Positions 21,516 to 28,285 of a stretch of 33,525 nt of DNA are shown piece after piece. The stretch covers positions 1 to 33,525 of the forward strand of contig NZ_JAIFZS010000082.1 of assembly GCF_019710635.1 (NCBI RefSeq), read 5' to 3'. Source of the DNA: Mycolicibacterium xanthum (lineage in GTDB: Bacteria; Actinomycetota; Actinomycetes; Mycobacteriales; Mycobacteriaceae). The position numbers were made by a program, and so were the translations under genes. The notes beneath the pieces are model-generated. The model was given only the letters and a program-made list of their open reading frames with translations. It ran no database searches and was not told the origin of the DNA. Position 1 is the stretch's first letter; each line of letters starts with the position of its first letter.

Positions 21516-21926
21516 TCAGGACGGCACCCGCACCACCATCTCGATCTCGATCTGCAGCTCCGGCCCCGCCAGCGCCTGTACACCGATGCCGGTCATGCTG
21601 GGGTACGCGTCGCCGAAGAACTCGAGCAGCGCCGGAAACGCCTCCTCGAGTCGTTCCGGGGTGAGATCGACGACGTAGATGCGTGCCATCGCAATGTCGT
21701 CGCGGGTGGCGCCGACCGAGTCCAGGCAGACCTGCAGGTTGGCGGTGACCATCCGGGTCTGCTCCAGGAGGGAGTGGGGCGCCTCGGTGCGCTGCGGGCT
21801 CCACGCGATCTGCCCGGAGAAGAACGCCAGCTTGCTGCCCGACTCGACGACCGACCCCTGCGAATGACCATTGGGGGTGGAGTCGAAAAGCTGCGGCGGG
21901 TTGATGCGTTGGATGTCATGGGTCAC
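21516..21926 (-). CDS. RidA-like (YjgF/YER057c/UK114) protein lacking the catalytic Arg
   Basis: This 136-residue protein has the chorismate-mutase-like trimer fold of the Rid family (GSKLAFFSGQIAW, ALLEFFGDAYPSMTGIGVQAL, LQIEIEMVVRV). True RidA deaminates reactive enamine/imine intermediates using an Arg seven residues before the IEIE strand. Here that position is Leu (VQALAGPELQIEIE), so it belongs to one of the Rid subgroups without that activity, or has another function. GTG 21926 has GAGGAG six bases upstream. It diverges from the LLM oxidoreductase. Confidence 0.86.
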   Translation of the reverse strand: MTHDIQRINPPQLFDSTPNGHSQGSVVESGSKLAFFSGQIAWSPQRTEAPHSLLEQTRMVTANLQVCLDSVGATRDDIAMARIYVVDLTPERLEEAFPALLEFFGDAYPSMTGIGVQALAGPELQIEIEMVVRVPS

Positions 21927-21991
21927 GGCGGGCTCCTCGCTCGGGATGGTCGGGTTTCACTGTGCCGCATCGGTGTGAATGATCGGCGGCG

Positions 21992-21997
21992 TAGGGT
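21992..21997 (+). promoter_or_regulatory. Leaderless-type -10 of the LLM oxidoreductase gene
   Basis: TAGGGT fits TANNNT and is followed by exactly six bases and the ATG at 22004. No Shine-Dalgarno is present, which supports leaderless initiation. Confidence 0.5.
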
Positions 21998-22003
21998 CCG
22001 ACC

Positions 22004-23020
22004 ATGCACGTCGACGTGATGACCACGCCCCAGCCGCTGCGCGAGATCGGCGACCTGGCCCGGCGCACCCAGGCGGCACACTTCTCCGGGTTGCTGTTCA
22101 CCGAGACCGGCCGCACCGCCTACCTGAACGCGGCGGTGGCCGCGCAGGCCGCTCCGGGCCTGGAGTTGTCGACGGGCGTGGCGGTGGCGTTTCCGCGCAG
22201 CCCGTTCGTGACGGCGGCGACGGCGTGGGAACTGCAGGAGGCCACCGGCGGGAACTTCCGGCTCGGCCTGGGCACCCAGGTGCGTACCCACGTGGTGCGC
22301 CGCTACGGCGCGGAGTTCGAGCGCCCGGGTCCACGGCTGCGGGACTACGTGCAGGCCGTCAAGGCGTGCTTCGTCGCATTCCGGACCGGGACCCTCGAGC
22401 ATCGCGGCGACTTCTACAGCCTGGACTTCATCACACCGCAGTGGAGCCCCGGACCGATCGACGCGCCGGACCCGAAAGTCGATATCGCAGCGGTCAATCC
22501 GTGGATGTTGCGGATGGCCGGCGAGGTCGCCGACGGAATCCACGTTCATCCGCTCGGTGAACCGGGGTACATCGCACGCCACGTCGTCCCGAATCTTGCT
22601 GAGGGAGCCGAGAAATCGGGACGGTCCGCCAAAGACGTCGCGGTGATCGTGCCGGTGATGACGATCGTCGGCGACACCGACGAGGAACGGCATCGCGAGC
22701 GCGAGCTGGTGCGGGCCAGCATGAGTTTCTACGGCAGCACCCCGAACTACGCGTTCATCTGGGACGAGGCCGGGTTCGAGGGGACGACGGCGCGGATCCG
22801 GGAGAGGCAGAAGGCGGGCGACTTCGCCGGGATGGCGGCGCAGATCACCGACGACCACATAGCGGCGTTCGCGACCGAGTCGACGTGGGACGGGCTGGCC
22901 GACGCGTTGATCGACAAGTACGGCGATGTGGCGACCCGGATCGTGCTGTACAACGCCCTGGCCGATCCGGAGCGATTCGAGCGGTACGGCGAAGTGGCTC
23001 AGCGGATCTCGGGCAGCTGA
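22004..23020 (+). CDS. LLM-class (F420-dependent) oxidoreductase
   Basis: This is a luciferase-like monooxygenase-fold protein of 338 residues. It is most similar, as far as I can recognise, to the actinobacterial TIGR03617-type F420 oxidoreductases. Recognisable segments are the opening strand MHVDVMTTP, LELSTGVAVAFPRSPFVTAATAWELQEATGGNFRLGLGTQV (cofactor-facing strand and helix), RLRDYVQAVKACF, and DGIHVHPLGEPGYI. F420 as cofactor is inferred from family and host type. The substrate is unknown. The ATG lies six bases after TAGGGT, and no ribosome site is seen. Confidence 0.9.
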   Translation: MHVDVMTTPQPLREIGDLARRTQAAHFSGLLFTETGRTAYLNAAVAAQAAPGLELSTGVAVAFPRSPFVTAATAWELQEATGGNFRLGLGTQVRTHVVRRYGAEFERPGPRLRDYVQAVKACFVAFRTGTLEHRGDFYSLDFITPQWSPGPIDAPDPKVDIAAVNPWMLRMAGEVADGIHVHPLGEPGYIARHVVPNLAEGAEKSGRSAKDVAVIVPVMTIVGDTDEERHRERELVRASMSFYGSTPNYAFIWDEAGFEGTTARIRERQKAGDFAGMAAQITDDHIAAFATESTWDGLADALIDKYGDVATRIVLYNALADPERFERYGEVAQRISGS

Positions 23021-23041
23021 ATTCCACGGCCGGCCCGTGCG

Positions 23042-23242
23042 TCAGCCGGCGGCCTCCCTGACGCCCGACGGCGTGCGCCCGGTCCACTGGTTGAACGCTC
23101 GGTGGAAGGAGTTGGTGTTGTCGTAGCCGAGCAGGAACGCGATCTCGGTCAGCAAGTGGCTGGATTGGGTCAGATAGTGGTGGGCAAGTTGTTCGCGGAG
23201 GTCGGCGAGGATCACCCGCACCAGCGGCAGGGACAGCCGGAA
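23042..23242 (-). pseudogene. C-terminal remnant of an AraC-family regulator
   Basis: The translation LREQLAHHYLTQSSHLLTEIAFLLGYDNTNSFHRAFNQWTGRTPSGVREA contains the second helix-turn-helix of AraC-type regulators (IAFLLGY...SFHRAFNQWTG). A complete protein would have about 300 residues; only about 65 remain. Upstream the frame runs into the 3' end of the SDR gene with no family similarity. I see no start codon that would make this a real small protein. Confidence 0.75.
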
Positions 23243-23253
23243 CGGAGCAGTGT

Positions 23254-24192
23254 TCACGGCTTGGCAAGCGCGGCAACGACATCGACCTTCAAGCCGGTCT
23301 CGCGTTCGCCGACCTGCCACAGGGCCTTGACCGCGGCGTCGCTACCGGGCCGGATCAGCGGCTTGCGGACCGGTGGTCCGTTGGTCCCGAACAGCGGCCC
23401 GTAGAAACCCCCGCCGGGGGCCCCGGGGTCGACGGCAGCCCGCAGCTGGCTCAGCGCCCCACGATCGGTCGACATGCCCATGGTCTTGGTCTGCCACTCG
23501 AAGAACGCGCCCATCGGGCCCCCACCGCCCTGGGCGTGGGTGGTGGACTGCAGATCGGAGTTCGTCAGTCCCGGCTGCGCCGACAGCGCCTTGGCGTCGA
23601 CTCCGGCCCGCTCGAATTGCTCCTGCAGGCCGACGGCGAGGTGGCGCATGGCCAGCTTGGTCTGGCCGTACATGCGCCACGCGTCGAAGTTCTTGCGCAT
23701 GTGCGGGTCGGCCGGGTCGATGGCGCGGCCCATGTGCTGGGCGGTGCTCGACAGGGTCACCACGCGCGCGCCGGGTGTGGTGACGACGATGGGCAGCAGG
23801 TGGGAGAGCAGCGCCCAGTGGCCGAGCACGTTGGTGCCCATCTGGGTGTCGAAACCGTCCTCGGTGGTGCCCTGCGGCATGGCCATCACGCCGGCGTTGC
23901 ACATCAGGATGTCGATGCGGTCGTGCTTGGCGGCGATCTTCTTGGCGGCGGACTCGACCGAGGCGAGCGAGCCGAGGTCGAGTTCGACGATCTCCAGTGA
24001 CGCATCCGGGTGAGCGGCGAGGATCTCTTCGCGCGCGGCGGCGGCCTTGGCCTGGTTGCGGGCCGCCATCACGACGTGGGCGCCGTGACCGGCGAGCGCC
24101 TTGGCGGACGCCAGTCCCAGCCCACCGTTGGCGCCGGTGACCACGGCGACCTTGCCGTGCAGGTCGGGGATGTCGTTCGTTGACCAACTCAT
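23254..24192 (-). CDS. Short-chain dehydrogenase/reductase
   Basis: This NAD(P)-dependent oxidoreductase of 312 residues is of the retinol-dehydrogenase/protochlorophyllide-reductase-like group. It has the Rossmann motif TGANGGLG (19-26), CNAGVM, the catalytic Ser in TLSSTAQHM, and YGQTK (YxxxK). ATG 24192 is used because GAGGAG lies four bases upstream; the frame opens four codons earlier. The substrate is unknown. Upstream, TATGTT at about 24279 (minus) may be the -10, and two copies of ATGTTGCGGGG lie in the leader. An AraC remnant follows 12 bases downstream; the intact regulator may once have controlled this gene. Confidence 0.9.
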   Translation of the reverse strand: MSWSTNDIPDLHGKVAVVTGANGGLGLASAKALAGHGAHVVMAARNQAKAAAAREEILAAHPDASLEIVELDLGSLASVESAAKKIAAKHDRIDILMCNAGVMAMPQGTTEDGFDTQMGTNVLGHWALLSHLLPIVVTTPGARVVTLSSTAQHMGRAIDPADPHMRKNFDAWRMYGQTKLAMRHLAVGLQEQFERAGVDAKALSAQPGLTNSDLQSTTHAQGGGGPMGAFFEWQTKTMGMSTDRGALSQLRAAVDPGAPGGGFYGPLFGTNGPPVRKPLIRPGSDAAVKALWQVGERETGLKVDVVAALAKP

Positions 24193-24203
24193 GGTGCTCC
24201 TCA

Positions 24204-24230
24204 ATGTTGCGGGGACGAAATGTTGCGGGG
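24204..24230. promoter_or_regulatory. Direct repeat in the leader of the SDR gene
   Basis: ATGTTGCGGGG occurs at 24204-24214 and again at 24220-24230, 16 bp apart, just before the SDR ribosome site. Direct repeats of this kind can bind AraC-type regulators, but this is only suggestive. Confidence 0.3.
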
Positions 24231-24366
24231 CCGACCGGGTGGTGCCGGCCGGCGAGAATCATCTGACTCGAACATACGACGCCGGCCCCGTCGAAACACT
24301 CACAATATGCGCCAACGCTCTCGCAACTTGCGCCACGGGGGCGGGACCCGTGCCGTGCGCCACTTC

Positions 24367-24396
24367 GTCGTCGTCACGACGACACGTCGCGACGTG
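24367..24396. terminator. Two adjacent perfect palindromes after a minus-strand gene
   Basis: GTCGTCGT-C-ACGACGAC (24367-24383) is followed at once by CACGTCGCGACGTG (24383-24396). They begin 12 bases after the stop of the hypothetical gene at 24408 (minus strand), so a terminator or 3' stabilising structure is the simplest reading. No T tract follows. Confidence 0.45.
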
Positions 24397-24407
24397 CGGT
24401 CGCATGC

Positions 24408-25550
24408 CTAGTCCTCGGACTCTTCCTCCGCCACCTCGCGCAGCACCGCGTCCCGGTAGCGCTCGGCCACGTCGTCGACCGCGTCAAGGGCTTCGGCGGT
24501 CAGCTCATCCCGAATTCCACTCTGCGCGTGGGCGAACGGGATGAAGTGCGTCAGCAGTTCGGGGGCATCGAGTGCCACGTCGACCGCAACGGTGCTGCCG
24601 AGCTGCCGCCCTCCTCTGAGTACTCGCTCGATGCGCGGAACGCTCCATCGCACCGGGTCGCCGGTGTCGAGCAGCTCGTCGAGTAACTCTGCGTAATCGC
24701 GGCGGTCGAACGGTGCGCCGTGGTCGGAGTCGAAGAACTCGTCGCACAGCTGTCGTTGCTCGTCGGGATCCCACCTGGGTGATTGGTATTTGGCGCCATT
24801 CGGAGGAAGACAGCTGATCAGCCATTGCAGCAGGGGCCGGCACGCGGGCCAGGTTTCCGTCTGGTCCATGAAGACGGCGTGCTGCCGCAGGCCGTGCTCG
24901 ATCCACGCCCGCGTGTCGGCCAGGCTCATGTCGACGAAGCTGGTGTCGGGGTCGGTGTTGCGCTCTGCGGCCAGTCGCACCACCGTGTCGATCGAATCAG
25001 GTACGAAGAAGGCGTCTTTGACCGCCGACAGCCCATTGTGGTCGATGAACGCGACGCCGGTCAGCTCGTCACCGGTGCTGAGCCTCGCTCCGATCAGTAG
25101 CTCGTCGCCGTCGCCCAGCACGTGCGTCATGCGCACCGCCTGGTACGCCTCGACGTTCCCGAGATCGGCGATCCAGCCCGGCAGGGCGTCCCGGCGAGCG
25201 GCCACCTCCCGACGGCATCGCAGCTGCAGATCCGTGTCGTCGAGGAGTTCGGCGAGCACCGCCAGCAGCGCGGTCGTCTCGACGATCCGCACCCCGATGA
25301 ACCCGTCCAGCAGCGGCTCGAGGTCGACGGTGTCCCGCTTCGGGCGCGACGGCAGCCAGGCCAGCGGGTCGGGTTTGGTCGCCTCGATGAGCATGCCCAC
25401 CGTGCCCAGCAGATCCAGCGGATGACCGGCCAGAGCCCGGCGCACCTCGTCGATCAGCGGCGTCTCCTCGGGGGTCTCCGGGCGTTTGTTGTCCCGCTGC
25501 GCATCGCGACGGGCCTGCTTGGCTTTGCGGCGCCTGCGTGCCTCGTTCAT
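24408..25550 (-). CDS. Hypothetical protein with basic N terminus and acidic C terminus
   Basis: I do not recognise this 380-residue protein. It starts with a strongly basic helix (MNEARRRRKAKQARRDAQRD), continues with helical, Leu-rich segments (VETTALLAVLAELLDDTDLQLRCRREVAAR), and ends in an acidic stretch (REVAEEESED). There is no signal peptide, membrane span or metal motif. The basic start resembles the lysine/arginine-rich tags of SEC-C-type or nucleic-acid-binding proteins, but no SEC-C cysteine motif is present. ATG 25550 is chosen because TAGCGT lies seven bases upstream (leaderless); the frame opens at 25607 without a ribosome site. It lies behind the CGNR regulator on the same strand, 60 bases away. 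Confidence 0.75.
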   Translation of the reverse strand: MNEARRRRKAKQARRDAQRDNKRPETPEETPLIDEVRRALAGHPLDLLGTVGMLIEATKPDPLAWLPSRPKRDTVDLEPLLDGFIGVRIVETTALLAVLAELLDDTDLQLRCRREVAARRDALPGWIADLGNVEAYQAVRMTHVLGDGDELLIGARLSTGDELTGVAFIDHNGLSAVKDAFFVPDSIDTVVRLAAERNTDPDTSFVDMSLADTRAWIEHGLRQHAVFMDQTETWPACRPLLQWLISCLPPNGAKYQSPRWDPDEQRQLCDEFFDSDHGAPFDRRDYAELLDELLDTGDPVRWSVPRIERVLRGGRQLGSTVAVDVALDAPELLTHFIPFAHAQSGIRDELTAEALDAVDDVAERYRDAVLREVAEEESED

Positions 25551-25557
25551 GGTGCGG

Positions 25558-25563
25558 ACGCTA
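25558..25563 (-). promoter_or_regulatory. Leaderless-type -10 of the hypothetical gene
   Basis: TAGCGT on the minus strand followed by seven bases and ATG 25550. It sets the start codon choice for the gene. Confidence 0.45.
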
Positions 25564-25610
25564 CCCGCGGCGGGCGACACACTGAGCGACCGTGACTCCC
25601 TCACCAATGC

Positions 25611-26204
25611 TCATGGTGATTTTCGGCCGCGGACACGCTGATAGTGGCGGGCAGCGCGCACCCGGTTGCCGCAGGCTTCCGAGCACCATTCCCGGCGTGG
25701 GTGGGACTTCACGAAGTACAGCACGCAATGGGGCGCATTGCAGGCGCGCAGGTTGACCGCGGCGGGCCCGGTGAGCAGCCCGAGGGCCTCGTACCCGAGC
25801 CCGGCCAGGGCACTTCGACACGGCGAGGCGTGTTGCCGGTCGACGGCCTGCAATCGGCCATCCTGAACTGCCAGTTCGGCGCGGGGCAGGTCGGCGAGCA
25901 ACGCGTTGACGGCCTCGACCGCGTCGTCGATCTCGGTGACGGGTGATTGTGCGCTCGGGCGCACGTCGGCGGTGTTGTGGGCCGCCAGCCGACGCAGGCT
26001 GTCGCGCAGCCGCAGGGCGTCGTCGAACTCATCCTGGCTCGGCACGGCGGCGCTGTCGAAGTCGGTGGCGGCGAGGAGCCAATCGCGCAGTGCGGCAGGG
26101 CCGGTCAGTTCGTCGTGGACACCGTGGGTATCGGCCCAGATGGTGTTCATGAACCGCACCGGCGTCGGCTCGTCGGGCAGTAGCCACGCGGGTGTCGTCG
26201 CCAC
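25611..26204 (-). CDS. CGNR zinc-finger (ABATE-domain) transcriptional regulator
   Basis: The protein has 197 residues. The N-terminal part (about 10-140) matches the ABATE domain, thought to bind a ligand and regulate the second domain. The C-terminal finger is C-x4-C-x4-F...HPRREWCSEACGNRVRAARHY, with the CGNR signature that names the family; it probably binds DNA. GTG 26204 follows TAATAT (26211-26216, minus) by six bases, so the transcript is likely leaderless. It diverges from the ahpD-like operon, and the inverted repeat in between is a good candidate for its operator. The effector is unknown. Confidence 0.9.
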   Translation of the reverse strand: MATTPAWLLPDEPTPVRFMNTIWADTHGVHDELTGPAALRDWLLAATDFDSAAVPSQDEFDDALRLRDSLRRLAAHNTADVRPSAQSPVTEIDDAVEAVNALLADLPRAELAVQDGRLQAVDRQHASPCRSALAGLGYEALGLLTGPAAVNLRACNAPHCVLYFVKSHPRREWCSEACGNRVRAARHYQRVRGRKSP

Positions 26205-26210
26205 CCCGAA

Positions 26211-26285
26211 ATATTATCACGGATAAACCGGTTGGCATCCGTTAGAAGTTCGTGCCAGCACTTCTAATGGAAAAAGTTACTTCTA
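26211..26285. promoter_or_regulatory. Inverted-repeat operator between CGNR regulator and AhpD operon
   Basis: TTAGAAGT (26242-26249) and ACTTCTAA (26260-26267) form a perfect 8-bp inverted repeat with a 10-base spacer. A third half-site ACTTCTA follows at 26279-26285. The regulator's -10 TAATAT is at 26211-26216 (minus). The AT-rich block stands out in this GC-rich sequence. Binding by the CGNR protein is inferred from position. Confidence 0.6.
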
Positions 26286-26321
26286 CCCGTTAGGCCGGGT
26301 AGGTGAGCGAAAGGGAACGCC

Positions 26322-26858
26322 ATGTCCAACTTCACCGCCGTCGAGCCCGAGACCGCGACCGGCAGGACCGCCGAGCTGCTCGCACAGGTCCAGAAATCGC
26401 TGGGAACGACGCCCGCGATGACCAAGGTGATGGCCAACAGCCCCGCGCTGCTGCAGAGCTACCTCGCGCTGTCGGGCGCGGTCGCCGGCGGCACCCTCAA
26501 ACCCGCTGTGCGCGAACGCCTGGCGATTTCCACCGCCCAGCTCAACGGCTGCGAGTACTGCCTGTCGGCGCACACCTACATCGGCGCCAATATCGCCCAT
26601 ATCGGCGCCGCCGAACTCGACAGCGCCCGCCGGGCCGAATCGACCGATGCTCACGTCGCGGCTCTGCTGAAGCTGTCCAACACGATCGCCGAGAACGGCG
26701 GGGACGTCGATGACGCCGACATCGACGCGGCCCGCGCGGCCGGCGTCACCGACGAGGAGATCGGCGAGCTGGTGGCCAATCTGACGCTGAACATCATGAC
26801 CAATTACTTCAACCTGTTGGCCCGGGTCGACAACGACTGGCCGGTCGTGTCGCTGTGA
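26322..26858 (+). CDS. AhpD-like carboxymuconolactone-decarboxylase-family protein
   Basis: This alkylhydroperoxidase-like protein of 178 residues has the redox and proton-relay residues in the AhpD spacing: E65, C77, C80 (CEYCLSAH) and H84. Such proteins reduce peroxides through a CxxC pair; the physiological partner is not known here. AAGGGA lies six bases before ATG 26322. It heads a three-gene operon: the next gene starts 20 bases after its stop. Expression is probably controlled by the divergent CGNR regulator through the TTAGAAGT repeats. Confidence 0.9.
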   Translation: MSNFTAVEPETATGRTAELLAQVQKSLGTTPAMTKVMANSPALLQSYLALSGAVAGGTLKPAVRERLAISTAQLNGCEYCLSAHTYIGANIAHIGAAELDSARRAESTDAHVAALLKLSNTIAENGGDVDDADIDAARAAGVTDEEIGELVANLTLNIMTNYFNLLARVDNDWPVVSL

Positions 26859-26877
26859 GCTTGGGAGAGCCACGACC

Positions 26878-27801
26878 ATGACGAACCAGCGCCGGCTCGC
26901 CGCTGTGGGTTTCCACAGCGGCGAGCTGGCCGCCCAACGCAACGCCGGGGTGCAGGCCCAGGCCGCCCGCCTGGCACCGATGGTCGGCCCCGGTGAACTC
27001 AGCGCCGGAGTCTCCGCGTTCCTCGCCGGAGCCACCTTCGCCGCGATCACCGCCCGTGACCGCAGCGGTCACCTGTGGACCTCACCGCTGCTCGGCCCGC
27101 CCGGATTCCTGCGCGCCGACAACCGCAACAACCTGCGGATCGGCACCGCTGTGCCCGATGCAGACCCGCTGCATCTGCTGCCCGCCGGGCAACCCGCCGG
27201 TGTGCTCGTCATCGACTTCGCCACCCGGCGCCGGGTCCGGATCAACGGCCTGCTCACCGCATCCGACCGTGCCGGGTTGACCGTCGAGGTCGAGCAGGCC
27301 TACGGCAACTGCCCGCAATACATCCACCAGCGCCGAGGTCGGAAACCGCACGACCCGGCCCGCATACTGCAGTACCGCGGAGAGTCACTGCGCAGCAACG
27401 ACATACGACTCATCGAGTCCGCGGACACCTTCTTCCTCGGCACCACCCACCCCGACTCCGGCAACGACGCATCGCACCGCGGCGGCCCGCCCGGCTTCGT
27501 CCGCGTCGCCGGTGACGGCCTCTGGTGGCCCGACTATCCGGGCAACAACATGTTCAACAGCTTCGGCAACCTGGCCGTAGACCCCACCGCCGCACTGCTG
27601 TTCGTCGACTTCCAAACCGGCGCCACGCTGCAACTCTCCGGCACCGCCACCGTGGACTGGCACGGCCCCGTCGAGGGCGACGACAATGCAACCGGACGCC
27701 GCGTGCACTTCATCACCCGCCACGTCGTCGCCAGCGACATAACCGGCCTTGTAGCAGACGGGCACGCCCCGCACCGACCAATCACCGAGGACACGCCATG
27801 A
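26878..27801 (+). CDS. Pyridoxamine-5'-phosphate-oxidase-like flavoprotein
   Basis: This protein of 307 residues has a split-barrel fold of the PNPOx-like family. Visible segments are FLAGATFAAITARDRSGHLWTSPLLGPPGF (first strands, flavin side), a long middle with YGNCPQYIHQRR, and a second barrel-like part FFLGTTHP...GGPPGFVR...NNMFNSFGNLAVDPTAALLFVDF. This longer form is common next to redox genes in actinobacteria; FMN or F420 binding is expected but not provable here. ATG 26878 follows GGGAGAG. Its stop overlaps the next start by four bases (ATGA). Confidence 0.87.
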   Translation: MTNQRRLAAVGFHSGELAAQRNAGVQAQAARLAPMVGPGELSAGVSAFLAGATFAAITARDRSGHLWTSPLLGPPGFLRADNRNNLRIGTAVPDADPLHLLPAGQPAGVLVIDFATRRRVRINGLLTASDRAGLTVEVEQAYGNCPQYIHQRRGRKPHDPARILQYRGESLRSNDIRLIESADTFFLGTTHPDSGNDASHRGGPPGFVRVAGDGLWWPDYPGNNMFNSFGNLAVDPTAALLFVDFQTGATLQLSGTATVDWHGPVEGDDNATGRRVHFITRHVVASDITGLVADGHAPHRPITEDTP

Positions 27802-28265
27802 CTGAGCACCGCCCGCCAGTGCCACCGTTCGACCTGGACAGCGCGATACAGAAGGTCCAGGCCGCCGAAGACGCCTGGAACACCCGCGACCCGCACCACG
27901 TCAGCCTCGCGTACACGCCCGACTCGGTGTGGCGCAACCGCGACCGATTCCTCACCGGCCGGGCCGCCATCGTCGAGTTCCTCACCGCCAAATGGGAACG
28001 CGAACTCGACTACGTCCTGCGCAAGAGCCTGTGGGGGTTCCGGGGCAACCGGATGGCGGTGCGCTTCCAATACGAATGGCACGACGCCGCCGGCCAGTGG
28101 TTCCGCAGCTACGGAAACGAGCTCTGGGAGTTCGACGACAGCGGCCTGATGCGCCGCCGCGAAGCCAGTATCAACGACGTCACCATCACCGAAGCCGACC
28201 GCCGCTATTTCGGCCCCCGACCGCAGAGCGAACGGGGTCCGGGACATGACATCCCGCTGCAGTAG
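27798..28265 (+). CDS. SnoaL-like / nuclear-transport-factor-2-fold protein (DUF1348 type)
   Basis: This 155-residue protein forms a cone-shaped alpha+beta barrel. The segments AEDAWNTRDPHHVSLAYTPDSVWRNRDRFLTGRAAIVEFL and FRSYGNELWEFDDSGLMRRREASINDVTI are typical of DUF1348. Catalytic activity is not established for the family. The ATG overlaps the preceding stop (ATGA), so translation is coupled and it is the third gene of the AhpD operon. The track of functions (peroxide, flavin, small barrel) suggests detoxification of a reactive small molecule; this is inference. Confidence 0.88.
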   Translation: MTEHRPPVPPFDLDSAIQKVQAAEDAWNTRDPHHVSLAYTPDSVWRNRDRFLTGRAAIVEFLTAKWERELDYVLRKSLWGFRGNRMAVRFQYEWHDAAGQWFRSYGNELWEFDDSGLMRRREASINDVTITEADRRYFGPRPQSERGPGHDIPLQ

Positions 28266-28285
28266 CGCGTGCAGGCGAGCCCTGG

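Noticed and set aside
24266..24280. SOS box (LexA site) upstream of the SDR gene
   Set aside because: Only one half-site TCGAAC is present; the second half (GTTCGA after four bases) is missing.
26993..27280. Alternative plus-strand frames inside the PNPOx-like gene
   Set aside because: Out-of-frame shadows with Pro/Thr/Ser/Arg bias and no ribosome sites.
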